In this document: one piece after another, positions 42,777-50,055 of the stretch
Layout: every line of letters starts with the position of its first letter
How positions within the stretch are numbered: the stretch's first letter is position 1
DNA from: Anaerofilum hominis
Lineage (GTDB): Bacteria; Bacillota; Clostridia; Oscillospirales; Ruminococcaceae
Assembly: GCF_014287275.1 (NCBI RefSeq)
Contig: NZ_JACONZ010000002.1
Coordinates: 372,001 to 436,000 of the forward strand
DNA length: 64,000 nt
Reading direction: 5' to 3'
The notes under the pieces: generated by a model
The model's database searches: none
The model's input: the letters and a program-made list of their open reading frames with translations, nothing else
What the model was told of the DNA's origin: nothing
Program-made: the position numbers and the translations under genes

Positions 42777-43509
42777 TATCGCGACCCTGTTCCCGGAGAT
42801 GTGCGAGGCGGTGCTCAGCGAGAGCATCATCGGCCGCGCGCGGCGCAGAGGCAGCATTGAGATGCACTGCCACAACATCCGCGATTACACGCTGGACAAG
42901 CAGAAACGGGTGGACGACTACCCCTACAGCGGCGGGCACGGCATGATCCTGCAGGCAGAGCCCATCTATCTGTGCTGCAGGGCCATCGAAGCCCAGCAGG
43001 AGGCAAAGCCCCACGTGATCTTTCTCACCGCGGGCGGCAGGACCTTTACCCAGCAGCGGGCGCGGGAGCTGGCGCAGCTGCCCAGCCTGACGCTGGTCTG
43101 CGGCCACTATGAGGGCATTGACGAGCGGGTCGTGGAGGAGCTGGCCGACGAGGAGATCAGCCTGGGCGATTTTGTCATCACCGGCGGGGAATTGGCCGCC
43201 CTGACGGTGGCCGACAGCGTGGCGCGCCTGTGCGACGGCGTGCTGTCCTGCCCGGAGGGCTATGAGGACGAGAGCTTTTACAGCGGCCTGCTGGAATACC
43301 CCCAGTACACGCGGCCGGAGGTCTGGCACGGCCGCCGGGTGCCGCCGGTGCTGCTGTCCGGCCACGCCAAAAAGATCGCTGAGTGGAAACAGGAGCAGTC
43401 GCTGCAGCGCACCCTGGCGCGGCGGCCGGACCTGCTGGAACGCCGCCGGCAGCCGGACGCGCCGCCCTGTCCGCGCGCCCCGGCAGAGGAGAAAAACGAC
43501 AGCGATTGA
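42766..43509 (+). CDS. trmD: tRNA (guanine-N1)-methyltransferase TrmD
   Basis: A 247-residue SPOUT methyltransferase that makes m1G37 in tRNAs and so prevents frameshifting. It shows RIDIATLFPEM, DDYPYSGGHGMILQAEP, the knotted AdoMet site LVCGHYEGIDERV and DFVITGGELAAL, and the tRNA-binding RPEVWHGRRVPPVLLSGHA. All key blocks are intact. The C-terminus carries a short Pro/Arg-rich extension (RRRQPDAPPCPRAPAEEKND). In most Firmicutes rplS follows trmD; here no rplS is present and the next gene is HPr. Confidence 0.97.
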   Translation: MRIDIATLFPEMCEAVLSESIIGRARRRGSIEMHCHNIRDYTLDKQKRVDDYPYSGGHGMILQAEPIYLCCRAIEAQQEAKPHVIFLTAGGRTFTQQRARELAQLPSLTLVCGHYEGIDERVVEELADEEISLGDFVITGGELAALTVADSVARLCDGVLSCPEGYEDESFYSGLLEYPQYTRPEVWHGRRVPPVLLSGHAKKIAEWKQEQSLQRTLARRPDLLERRRQPDAPPCPRAPAEEKNDSD

Positions 43510-43686
43510 GCGAAAAATCCGGCCTGTCTGTTACCCATAGACAAAAACCCCAAAATTTGGACTCGAAAACTTGTGGATTTGACCAACGATGTTGAAAACT
43601 TTGTGGTGAGATTATACAAAGCGCTGCGCCCGGGCATTTTGGATTTTAGCGAACTGATGAAAATGACGGGTGGGGGGATTATTTTG

Positions 43687-43715
43687 TTGACGGGTTGGAA
43701 ATATTGAGCTATGAT
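43687..43715 (+). promoter_or_regulatory. promoter of the HPr gene
   Basis: TTGACG (43687-43692), 17-base spacer, TATGAT (43710-43715), with a leader of about 57 bases before the HPr start. The region around it is much richer in A/T than the neighbouring genes. Confidence 0.85.
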
Positions 43716-43778
43716 AGTACCATATCAGACTACAACTTTTCTTCTCTTAGAAAATTCTGGAATAGGAGCGTTCTTATT

Positions 43779-44042
43779 ATGTATGTGAAAGAAGTTACCG
43801 TGGAGAATCAGGTCGGCCTGCACGCCCGCCCTGCGACTTTCTTTATTCAGAAAGCCAATGAGTTCAAATCCTCCATCTGGGTCGAAAAAGAAGAGCGCCG
43901 CGTCAATGCCAAAAGCCTGCTGGGCGTATTGTCGCTGGGCATTGTGGGCGGCACCACCATCCGCGTGATCGCGGACGGCGCCGACGAGCAGCAGGCCGTC
44001 GAGGGCCTCATCAAGCTCGTCAACTCCGGCTTCAGCGAATAA
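43779..44042 (+). CDS. ptsH: PTS phosphocarrier protein HPr
   Basis: An 87-residue protein that passes phosphate from enzyme I to sugar-specific PTS enzymes. H15 lies in GLHARPA, the catalytic site. S46 in VNAKSLLGVLSLG is the regulatory phosphorylation site used by HPr kinase in Firmicutes, so a role in carbon catabolite control is likely. The ATG at 43779 follows TAGGAGC. The gene has its own strong promoter and terminator and is not next to ptsI here. A Crh-like paralogue is excluded because H15 is present. Confidence 0.95.
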   Translation: MYVKEVTVENQVGLHARPATFFIQKANEFKSSIWVEKEERRVNAKSLLGVLSLGIVGGTTIRVIADGADEQQAVEGLIKLVNSGFSE

Positions 44043-44071
44043 GGTCCTTTTCAGCAACTGTGCGGCGCTGC

Positions 44072-44110
44072 CCGCAGACGGTCTCCGTCTGCGGGGCGGC
44101 GCTTTTTTTT
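44072..44110 (+). terminator. intrinsic terminator after ptsH
   Basis: CCGCAGACGG (44072-44081) pairs with CCGTCTGCGG (44085-44094) around TCT; a GC-rich stretch and eight T residues follow (44103-44110). Confidence 0.8.
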
Positions 44111-44179
44111 GCCGGGCGCGCGCATACTACCTGCAGGCGCCCGCGCGGCGGACGAAAAAACAGAGGAGGCAGGCGGCGG

Positions 44180-46093
44180 ATGACCAAACAGGAGCTCTAT
44201 GAAAAGGCAAAGCGCTTGCCGCTGCTGCCCGGCGTGTATATCATCAAGGACAAGACGGGCGAGATCATCTATATCGGCAAGGCAAAGCGGCTGCGGCTGC
44301 GGGTGAGCCAGTACTTCCGCGAGGGGGTGCCCCACGAGCCCAAGGTCACCCGCATGATCGAGCACGCGTACAGCTTTGATTTCATCGTCACCACCAGCGA
44401 GTTCGAGGCGCTGGTGCTGGAGTGCAGCCAGATCAAGCTGCACTCGCCCAAATATAATATCCTGCTCAAGGACGACAAGGGCTACTGTTTCATCCGGGTG
44501 GGAAAGGGGCCTTACCCCAAGATCTCGGCCGAGCTGCAAAAGCAGGACGACGGCGCCCAGTGGATCGGCCCCTACATGAGCAGTTTTGCAGTGCGGGAAA
44601 TGGTGGCCACGGCGCAGGACTCTTTCAAGCTGCACCGCTGCGGCAGGCAGTTCCCGCGGGATTTTGGAAAAGAGCGTCCCTGTCTGAACTACCATATCGG
44701 CAAATGCATGGCGCCCTGCACCGGCAAGATCAGCGAGGCGGCCTATGCCGAGTGCGTCGACGGCGCCGTGCGGCTGATCAAGCAGGGCAAAAACGAGATC
44801 GTCCGCAGCCTGCGCCAGCGCATGGAAGAGGCCAGCGAGGCGCTGGAGTTTGAAAAAGCCGCCACCCTGCGGGACCAGATCAACGCCATCGAAAAGGTCG
44901 CCAACGGCCAGCGGGTGGTGCAGAGCACCATCAAGCAGGCGGACGTGTTCAGCTTTGTGGCCGCCCACGGCGCGGTCTGCGCGGCGATGCTCTCTTTCCG
45001 CGAGGGGCGGCTGGTGGACAAAAACGAGTTCACCTTTCCGGACACGACGGACGCGGCCGAGGTGCGGGAAGAGTTTTTGCCGCGCTTTTACAACGGCGTG
45101 CGCGAGGTGCCCAAGCTCATCCTGGTGGACCAGCTTCCCGAGGCGGCCACAGAGCTGGAACAGATGCTGGGAGAACAGGCGGGCAGAAAGGTGACCATCT
45201 CGGTGCCCCAGCGCGGCGACGGGCCGCGGCTGGTGCAGATGGCGGCGCTGAACGCCTCTGAGAGCCTGACGCTGCGCAGCGGCCGGGTCTCGCGGGAGGA
45301 GCGTCTGCTGGACGAGGTGGCCAAGACCCTGGGCCTTGCCTCGCCGCCCACCGTCATCGAGAGCTATGACATCTCCAACTGGGGCGAGGGCACCAGCGTG
45401 GCGGGCATGGTGGTGTTTGAGAACGGCAGGCCCAAAAAAAGCGGCTACCGCCGCTTCAAGATCAAAAGCGTGGCCGGCACCGACGACTATGCCTCCATGG
45501 CGGAGGTGCTCTGGAGACGGGCGTATGAGTATGCAAACGAGGGAAAAGGCCAGTTTGGCGTCAAGCCGGACCTGATCCTGCTGGACGGCGGCAAGGGGCA
45601 GCTCTCCTCGGTCACCGAGGCCCTGGCGGGCACCGCGTTTGAGGACGTGCCCACTTTCGGCATGGTCAAGGACGACCGGCACCGCACCCGCGCCATTGTC
45701 TCAAAGGAGGGCGAGATCGCCATCTCGATGCACAAGTCGGTCTTTGCTTTTATCAGCACGATCCAGAACGAGGTGCACCGCTTCTCGATCGAGTACCAGC
45801 GCACAGCGGGCAAAAAGAAGGCTTTTTCCTCCACCCTGATGCAGATCCCCGGGGTGGGCCAGGCCACGGCAAAAAAACTGCTGCGTACCTTAAAGACCGT
45901 GCACGCCATCAGTGAGGCCACGCCGCAGGAGCTGATCGAAAAGGCGGGCATCCCCACCCGCACGGCGGACGCGGTCTGGGCGTTTTACCACCCGGGCGGC
46001 GCCGAGGTTGACAACGGGGGGCAAAGCGGAGATAATAATACCATTCCGCAGAGCGGAGCCGCCGATGAGGCGGCGCAAGGAGAACTGATATGA
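44180..46093 (+). CDS. uvrC: excinuclease ABC subunit C (UvrC)
   Basis: A 637-residue nuclease that makes both incisions in nucleotide-excision repair. The GIY-YIG domain is at the N-terminus (LPGVYIIKDKTGEIIYIGKAKRL, split here). A Cys-containing segment follows (CLNYHIGKCMAPCTGKIS). The UVR motif lies near residues 205-240 (LRQRMEEASEALEFEKAATLRDQI). The RNase H-like endonuclease half has ESYDISNWGEGTSVAGMVVF and LILLDGGKGQL with its catalytic aspartates. The C-terminal helix-hairpin-helix is IPGVGQATAKKLLRTLKTV. The ATG at 44180 follows GAGGAGG. The stop overlaps the start of rsmD (ATGA). Confidence 0.96.
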   Translation: MTKQELYEKAKRLPLLPGVYIIKDKTGEIIYIGKAKRLRLRVSQYFREGVPHEPKVTRMIEHAYSFDFIVTTSEFEALVLECSQIKLHSPKYNILLKDDKGYCFIRVGKGPYPKISAELQKQDDGAQWIGPYMSSFAVREMVATAQDSFKLHRCGRQFPRDFGKERPCLNYHIGKCMAPCTGKISEAAYAECVDGAVRLIKQGKNEIVRSLRQRMEEASEALEFEKAATLRDQINAIEKVANGQRVVQSTIKQADVFSFVAAHGAVCAAMLSFREGRLVDKNEFTFPDTTDAAEVREEFLPRFYNGVREVPKLILVDQLPEAATELEQMLGEQAGRKVTISVPQRGDGPRLVQMAALNASESLTLRSGRVSREERLLDEVAKTLGLASPPTVIESYDISNWGEGTSVAGMVVFENGRPKKSGYRRFKIKSVAGTDDYASMAEVLWRRAYEYANEGKGQFGVKPDLILLDGGKGQLSSVTEALAGTAFEDVPTFGMVKDDRHRTRAIVSKEGEIAISMHKSVFAFISTIQNEVHRFSIEYQRTAGKKKAFSSTLMQIPGVGQATAKKLLRTLKTVHAISEATPQELIEKAGIPTRTADAVWAFYHPGGAEVDNGGQSGDNNTIPQSGAADEAAQGELI

Positions 46094-46650
46094 GAGTGAT
46101 CGCAGGGACCGCCCGCGGCGTCCGCCTCGCGGCGCTGCCGGGCACCGACGTCACCCGGCCCACGGTGGACCGGGTCAAAGAGGGGATGTTCAGCGCCGTG
46201 CATTTCATCCTGCCCGGCGCGCGGGTGCTGGATCTTTTTGCCGGCAGCGGGCAGCTGGGCATCGAGGCCCTCTCCCGCGGGGCGCTGCGCTGTACGTTTC
46301 TGGATGAAAACCGTTCGGCGGCGCAGATCGTGACCCGGAATTTGAAAGCCGCAGGGCTTTTTGCGCAGGCAAGCGTGGCCAATATGAGCGCGGAGGGCTT
46401 TCTGGCCGCCACGCGGGAACAGTTCGACCTGATCCTGCTGGACCCGCCTTACCGCCAGGGCACGCTGGCGCGCATCCTGCCTCAGATCGACCGGGTGGCG
46501 GCGCCCGGCGCCGCGGTGCTCTGCGAAAGCGAGCGGGACGCCGAACTGCCCGCGCAGGCGGGCGGCCTGACGCTGCAAAAGCAGTATCGATATGGCGCCG
46601 TGCTGGTGAGCAGGTATCGCAAAGAGAACGCAGAGGAGGACCCCCTATGA
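46090..46650 (+). CDS. rsmD: 16S rRNA (guanine966-N2)-methyltransferase RsmD
   Basis: A 186-residue AdoMet-dependent methyltransferase. It starts MRVIAGTARGVRL, the RsmD beginning. The AdoMet-binding motif is LDLFAGSGQLGIEALSRGA, and the catalytic NPPY-type motif is LLDPPYRQG (DPPY). Length is normal. It is translationally coupled both to uvrC (ATGA overlap) and to coaD downstream (ATGA overlap at 46647), a common rsmD-coaD arrangement. Confidence 0.95.
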   Translation: MRVIAGTARGVRLAALPGTDVTRPTVDRVKEGMFSAVHFILPGARVLDLFAGSGQLGIEALSRGALRCTFLDENRSAAQIVTRNLKAAGLFAQASVANMSAEGFLAATREQFDLILLDPPYRQGTLARILPQIDRVAAPGAAVLCESERDAELPAQAGGLTLQKQYRYGAVLVSRYRKENAEEDPL

Positions 46651-47150
46651 CGACAGCCATCTGCCCCGGCAGCTATGATCCGGTGACCAAGGGCCACCTG
46701 GATATCATCCAGCGCAGCGCAGCCATCTTTGACAGGGTGATCGTGCTGGTGCTGATCAACCCGGCAAAGACCCCCACCTTTACCGTGGAAGAACGGGTGG
46801 AACTGCTGCGCCGGGCGGTGCGGGACATCCCGGGTCTGGACCAGGGCCGGGTCGAGGTGGATTCCTCCCCCGGCCTGCTGGTGGATTACGCCAAGGCGCA
46901 CGGCGCCAAGGCCGCCGTCAAGGGCCTGCGGGCCGTGACCGATTTTGAGTACGAGTTCCAGCAGGCGCTGATCAACAAAAAGCTTTACCCGGATTTTGAG
47001 ACGGTGTTTATGAGCTGCAACAGCCACTACATGTACTTATCCTCGAGCATGGTCAAGCAGATCGCCGCTGAGGGCCGGGACGTGCGGGAGTTCATCCCCG
47101 CCAGTATTTATGAGGACGTCATGCACAGGGTATACAAACCGGCAAAATAG
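46647..47150 (+). CDS. coaD: phosphopantetheine adenylyltransferase (PPAT)
   Basis: A 167-residue enzyme that adenylates 4'-phosphopantetheine in coenzyme A synthesis. The nucleotidyltransferase motif is CPGSYDPVTKGHLDII with the TxGH active site; GLRAVTDFEYEFQQALINKKL is the substrate block. The C-terminal ISSTxVR motif appears as LSSSMVKQ, a conservative variant also seen in other bacteria. The start overlaps the rsmD stop. Confidence 0.96.
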   Translation: MTTAICPGSYDPVTKGHLDIIQRSAAIFDRVIVLVLINPAKTPTFTVEERVELLRRAVRDIPGLDQGRVEVDSSPGLLVDYAKAHGAKAAVKGLRAVTDFEYEFQQALINKKLYPDFETVFMSCNSHYMYLSSSMVKQIAAEGRDVREFIPASIYEDVMHRVYKPAK

Positions 47151-47202
47151 CGGTAGAATGAAGCAATGAGACGAGAATTGAGAGGAACGAGGTGTCACCG
47201 AG

Positions 47203-47664
47203 ATGAATGTGGACGAGTTGCTGGACCTGTTGGACGAAACGCTGGAAGAATCGACGAACCTGCCCTTTACGGGCGGCAAGCGGATGGTGGACGTGGACAA
47301 GGTGCGGGACATCATCGACGATGTGCGGCTCAATATGCCGGCTGAGATCAAGCAGGCCAAAGCGATCGTAAACGACCGGGCCGAGATCGTGGCGGGGGCA
47401 AGGCGCGAGGCGGAGGGCATCATCAAAAAAGCGGAGGACCGGGCCCGCGCCCTGCTGGACCAGCAGGAGATCGTGCGCCAGGCCCAGCAGAAAGCGGCCG
47501 AGCTGCTGTCCGCTGCGCAGCAGCAGTCGCGGGAGATGCGCACCACCATCACCGATTACTGCGAAAACATGCTGCGCCAGACCGAGGAGATCCTGGCGCG
47601 CAGCGCCGGGGAGGTCAAAAACGTGCGCGGCGCTTTGCGGCAGAAAGCGAAAAACGGCGGCTGA
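47203..47664 (+). CDS. conserved coiled-coil protein downstream of coaD
   Basis: A 153-residue soluble protein. The N-terminus (MNVDELLDLLDETLEES) is followed by GGKRMVDVDKVRDIIDDVRLNMP and then a long Ala/Glu/Gln/Arg-rich helix (residues ~50-150) with strong heptad character, like the b-subunit stalk or DivIVA-type coiled coils. Proteins of this kind are found next to coaD in many Clostridia, without an established function. It is neither an ATPase (no Walker motifs) nor a membrane protein. The ATG follows GAACGAGGTG. A terminator follows at 47782. Confidence 0.8.
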   Translation: MNVDELLDLLDETLEESTNLPFTGGKRMVDVDKVRDIIDDVRLNMPAEIKQAKAIVNDRAEIVAGARREAEGIIKKAEDRARALLDQQEIVRQAQQKAAELLSAAQQQSREMRTTITDYCENMLRQTEEILARSAGEVKNVRGALRQKAKNGG

Positions 47665-47781
47665 GCGCAGCGAACGGCTTCTGTTTTTTGGCGTCTGCCC
47701 GCGTCCTGCCCGCACCGCCAAACGAAGGGCCTGACGATTTATTTTTTTGTTTTCCAGGCGGCCGAAACAGGCCGCTGCAGA

Positions 47782-47814
47782 CCAGCTTCCGCCTTGCGGA
47801 GGCTGGCTTTTTTT
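47782..47814 (+). terminator. intrinsic terminator
   Basis: CCAGCTTCCGC (47782-47792) pairs with GCGGAGGCTGG (47796-47806) with one wobble pair and the loop CTT, followed by a run of seven T. Confidence 0.85.
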
Positions 47815-47828
47815 GCGTCTGCCGCAGA

Positions 47829-47864
47829 CAAACGCCCCGGGAGATCAGGTTCCCGGGGCGTTTG
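47829..47864. other. hairpin without T-run
   Basis: The 14-base arms CAAACGCCCCGGGA (47829-47842) and TCCCGGGGCGTTTG (47851-47864) are perfect complements around an 8-base loop. It has no T-run on either strand and lies between the terminator and the AT-rich promoter region. Confidence 0.5.
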
Positions 47865-48008
47865 CTTGTAGCAGATTCCGGACGGAAATGATATTGACAT
47901 TTCCCCCAAAGGTTTTTACCAAAATGGCGATTTGACGGGAAAATCGCAGAAAAATTTGGGAAAGGTCAATAAACGAGAAAAAATAAAAATATTTTTTGAA
48001 AATAATTA

Positions 48009-48042
48009 TTGAATTTTTTGTTAATATTTGATATTCTATGTT
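48009..48042 (+). promoter_or_regulatory. AT-rich promoter/operator element, copy 1
   Basis: TTGAATTTTTTGTTAA (48009-48024) continues TATTTGATATTCTATG, giving -35 TTGAAT and -10 TATTCT (48032-48037) with a 17-base spacer. The same 16 bases and a similar continuation recur at 49950 before the M20 gene. AATTTT and a near AAAATT lie as inverted halves across 5 bases, so a repressor could bind there. Confidence 0.65.
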
Positions 48043-48325
48043 ACAAATTGGTTGCGGTAGTCTTTCGTGTGAGAACAGATGCACGGATAAGAAAAACAAA
48101 AAACGCCCGTGCCGCCGCCCGATTGGTCCCCGCGCTTTGGACGCTCCCTTTTTGTGCCGCACGGCGTGCTGCGGCCGCCGGGGAGCTGCGCGCCGGAAAG
48201 AAGAAAACGCCGCCCCGCCGGTACGGCGGCGGCGCGGGGGAAAAGAGGCGGGCGGCCGGCGGCCCGCCCCGCGCCCGGTTCAGTCATGCCCCGTCCGCGA
48301 CGGGAAATTATAAGGAGGAATCGTT

Positions 48326-49048
48326 ATGGGATTTAAAGAGATTGCGAGCAGCCCGCTGCTCTACGGCCTGGTCATCGTGGGCATCCTGATGGTGGCGGCC
48401 TATGCGGCTGTTTTTCTGAAAAAAGCCTACGGCCGCTGCCTGGCGCTGGGCTTTGACAGGAAAACGGTCAATGGGGTCATCAAGTCCAGCCTGACCTTTT
48501 CGGTGGTGCCCTCTATTTCGATTGTGATCGGCTTTCTGACCCTCTCTGCGGCGCTGGGGGTGCCCTGGCCCTGGTGGCGCCTGTCGGTGCTGGGCGCAGT
48601 GGGCTATGAGCTGATGGCTGCGGATATGGCCACCAAGGGCATGGGCTACGAGAGCCTGGCCGCCATGGCGCAGGCCAACGACCCCAAGGTGTTCGGCGCG
48701 GTGATGTTCGTCATGACCATCGGCATCATCGGCGGCCTGCTGTTTGTGCTGGTGCCTTTCGGCAAAAAGCTGACGACCGGCATGATGAAAGCGCGCAAGA
48801 GCACCAGCACCTGGGGCGTGGTGTTCAGCAGCTGCTTTATGCTGACCATGGTGGCGGTGTTCCTGCCGCTGATGGTCACCGGCGACCCGGTGCAGGTGGC
48901 TGTGCTGGCGACCAGCGCGGTGGTCACGGTCCTGCTGGGGCTGCTGATCAAGGTGACGAAATGGGCATGGCTCAACGATTTTGTATTGGCCATCACTCTG
49001 ATCGTCTCCATGGTCTCCGCCGTCGGCTGGAACGCGCTGCTGCACTGA
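48326..49048 (+). CDS. DUF5058-like membrane protein (pair 1, first subunit)
   Basis: A 240-residue protein with about six membrane helices (LYGLVIVGILMVAAYAAVFL; VVPSISIVIGFLTLSAALG; WWRLSVLGAVGYELMAADM; VMFVMTIGIIGGLLFVLV). The block VVPSISIV-WWRLSVLGA matches my recollection of the DUF5058 family of unknown function. The paralogue at 51531 has exactly the same length and the same blocks. It is followed after 18 bases by a second membrane protein, whose partner also has a paralogue downstream, so the two probably form a heteromeric membrane complex. By context (M20 hydrolase) transport of an amide-type compound is possible. The ATG follows AAGGAGGA. Confidence 0.85.
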   Translation: MGFKEIASSPLLYGLVIVGILMVAAYAAVFLKKAYGRCLALGFDRKTVNGVIKSSLTFSVVPSISIVIGFLTLSAALGVPWPWWRLSVLGAVGYELMAADMATKGMGYESLAAMAQANDPKVFGAVMFVMTIGIIGGLLFVLVPFGKKLTTGMMKARKSTSTWGVVFSSCFMLTMVAVFLPLMVTGDPVQVAVLATSAVVTVLLGLLIKVTKWAWLNDFVLAITLIVSMVSAVGWNALLH

Positions 49049-49066
49049 GAAAGGGAGGGAAAAAAG

Positions 49067-49843
49067 TTGAGTAAAAAAGATAACGCCGCCCTGACCCCGG
49101 GCGAAAAATACATCAACTGGGTCCACAATTTCGGCCGCGTGGGCATCATCGTCATCATCCTGTACATGCTCTGCATGCCTGTCATCACCTGCGCAGTGTT
49201 CGACTGCTTCCCGCCCATCGCCAGCGTGCTCAAGGGCGGCGCCGGGGTGCTGGCGCTCTTCATCCCGCTGGGCATCTCCGAGGTGCTCAGCTACACCCCC
49301 ATCGTCGGTTCGGCCTGCTACGTCACCTTTTTGACCGGCAACGTCATGAACCTGAAACTGCCCTGCGCCATCAACGCCATGAAGCTGGCAAAGGTGGACC
49401 AGAGCACGGAAAAGGGCGACGCCATCTCCACCGTCGCGGTCGCGGCCAGCAGCATCCTGACCATCTGCGTCATCGCTGTGGGCGTTGTGCTGGCGGTGCC
49501 CCTCAACAACAGCGGCATCCTGCAGAACGAGAGCGTGCAGGTGGCCACCAACTATATGCTGCCCGCCCTGTTCGGCGGTATGTTCCTGGGCCTGCTGGGC
49601 AACGGCGGAGGCGAGACGGTCATCCGCAAAAAGCTGCTCATCCCCGCGCTGCCGGCCCTGATCGTTCTGGTCCTGGGCCTGATGGGCATTATCTCCAGCG
49701 GCATGGAGGGCATCGCGATCCTGGTCATGCTGCCCGTGACCCTGCTCTGGGCGCGCTTTTTGTGGAAGAAAAACATCATCAAGGTGGAGCCCAACCCCGA
49801 CCGCGTCGATCCGGCCGAGGAAGAGACCGCCACCGAACTGTAA
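49067..49843 (+). CDS. conserved membrane protein (pair 1, second subunit)
   Basis: A 258-residue protein with about six membrane helices. The N-terminus is HNFGRVGIIVIILYMLCMP; the central block SYTPIVGSACYVTFLTGNVMNLKLPCAIN is likely a re-entrant or pore-like segment because it is the best conserved part in the paralogue at 52283 (TFLTGNVMNLKLPC is identical). A C-terminal acidic tail (VDPAEEETATEL) follows FLWKKNIIKVEP. The start is TTG at 49067 after AAGGGAGGG. I do not recognise a named family. Its pairing with the DUF5058-like protein is kept in both copies, which argues for a two-subunit complex. Confidence 0.82.
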   Translation: MSKKDNAALTPGEKYINWVHNFGRVGIIVIILYMLCMPVITCAVFDCFPPIASVLKGGAGVLALFIPLGISEVLSYTPIVGSACYVTFLTGNVMNLKLPCAINAMKLAKVDQSTEKGDAISTVAVAASSILTICVIAVGVVLAVPLNNSGILQNESVQVATNYMLPALFGGMFLGLLGNGGGETVIRKKLLIPALPALIVLVLGLMGIISSGMEGIAILVMLPVTLLWARFLWKKNIIKVEPNPDRVDPAEEETATEL

Positions 49844-49863
49844 GCTCTGCCTGCCTTTTGAGA

Positions 49864-49895
49864 GAAGCCCCGGATGCGCCGGGGCTTCTTTTTTT
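49864..49895 (+). terminator. intrinsic terminator after pair 1
   Basis: GAAGCCCCGG (49864-49873) and CCGGGGCTTC (49879-49888) pair perfectly around ATGCG, followed by T residues to 49895. Confidence 0.9.
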
Positions 49896-49949
49896 GTCCC
49901 CGCCGCGTTATGCATAGAGAATAAAGTTTTTCCAACTTGCGGTTAATTC

Positions 49950-49986
49950 TTGAATTTTTTGTTAAAATTTGCTACGCTATTATATG
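49950..49986 (+). promoter_or_regulatory. AT-rich promoter/operator element, copy 2
   Basis: TTGAATTTTTTGTTAA (49950-49965) is identical to the first 16 bases of copy 1 at 48009. The continuation AATTTGCTACGCTAT keeps the same spacing; -10 candidates are TACGCT (49973-49978, 17-base spacer from TTGAAT) or TATATG (49981-49986). AATTTT-N5-AAAATT (49953-49969) is a perfect inverted repeat here. Confidence 0.65.
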
Positions 49987-50055
49987 AAGCGAAGCGCACA
50001 GTTCTTCACGGGAGTACATTCGGAGGGCTGAGCGATACAAAAGGAGGCGCGGAAA

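Larger units (their letters stand above)
47665..48325. other. long intergenic region before the first membrane-protein pair
   Basis: A 661-base gap. After the terminator and a second hairpin there is an abrupt AT-rich stretch (~47880-48060), which holds the element shared with 49950 (see 48009), then a GC-rich leader of about 270 bases to the start at 48326. No gene is supported. Confidence 0.6.

Noticed and set aside
47829..47864. Second terminator after the coiled-coil gene
   Set aside because: The 14-bp stem is perfect but neither strand has a following T-run, so it is listed only as a hairpin.
48308..49915. A 535-codon minus-strand frame opposite the first membrane pair
   Set aside because: Its product is His/Gln/Asp-rich and lacks motifs; the plus-strand proteins have paralogues downstream that confirm the reading frame.
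49953..49969. CodY box
   Set aside because: The pattern AATTTT-N5-AAAATT resembles a CodY site, but the canonical spacing is three bases, and the match elsewhere (48012) is imperfect.
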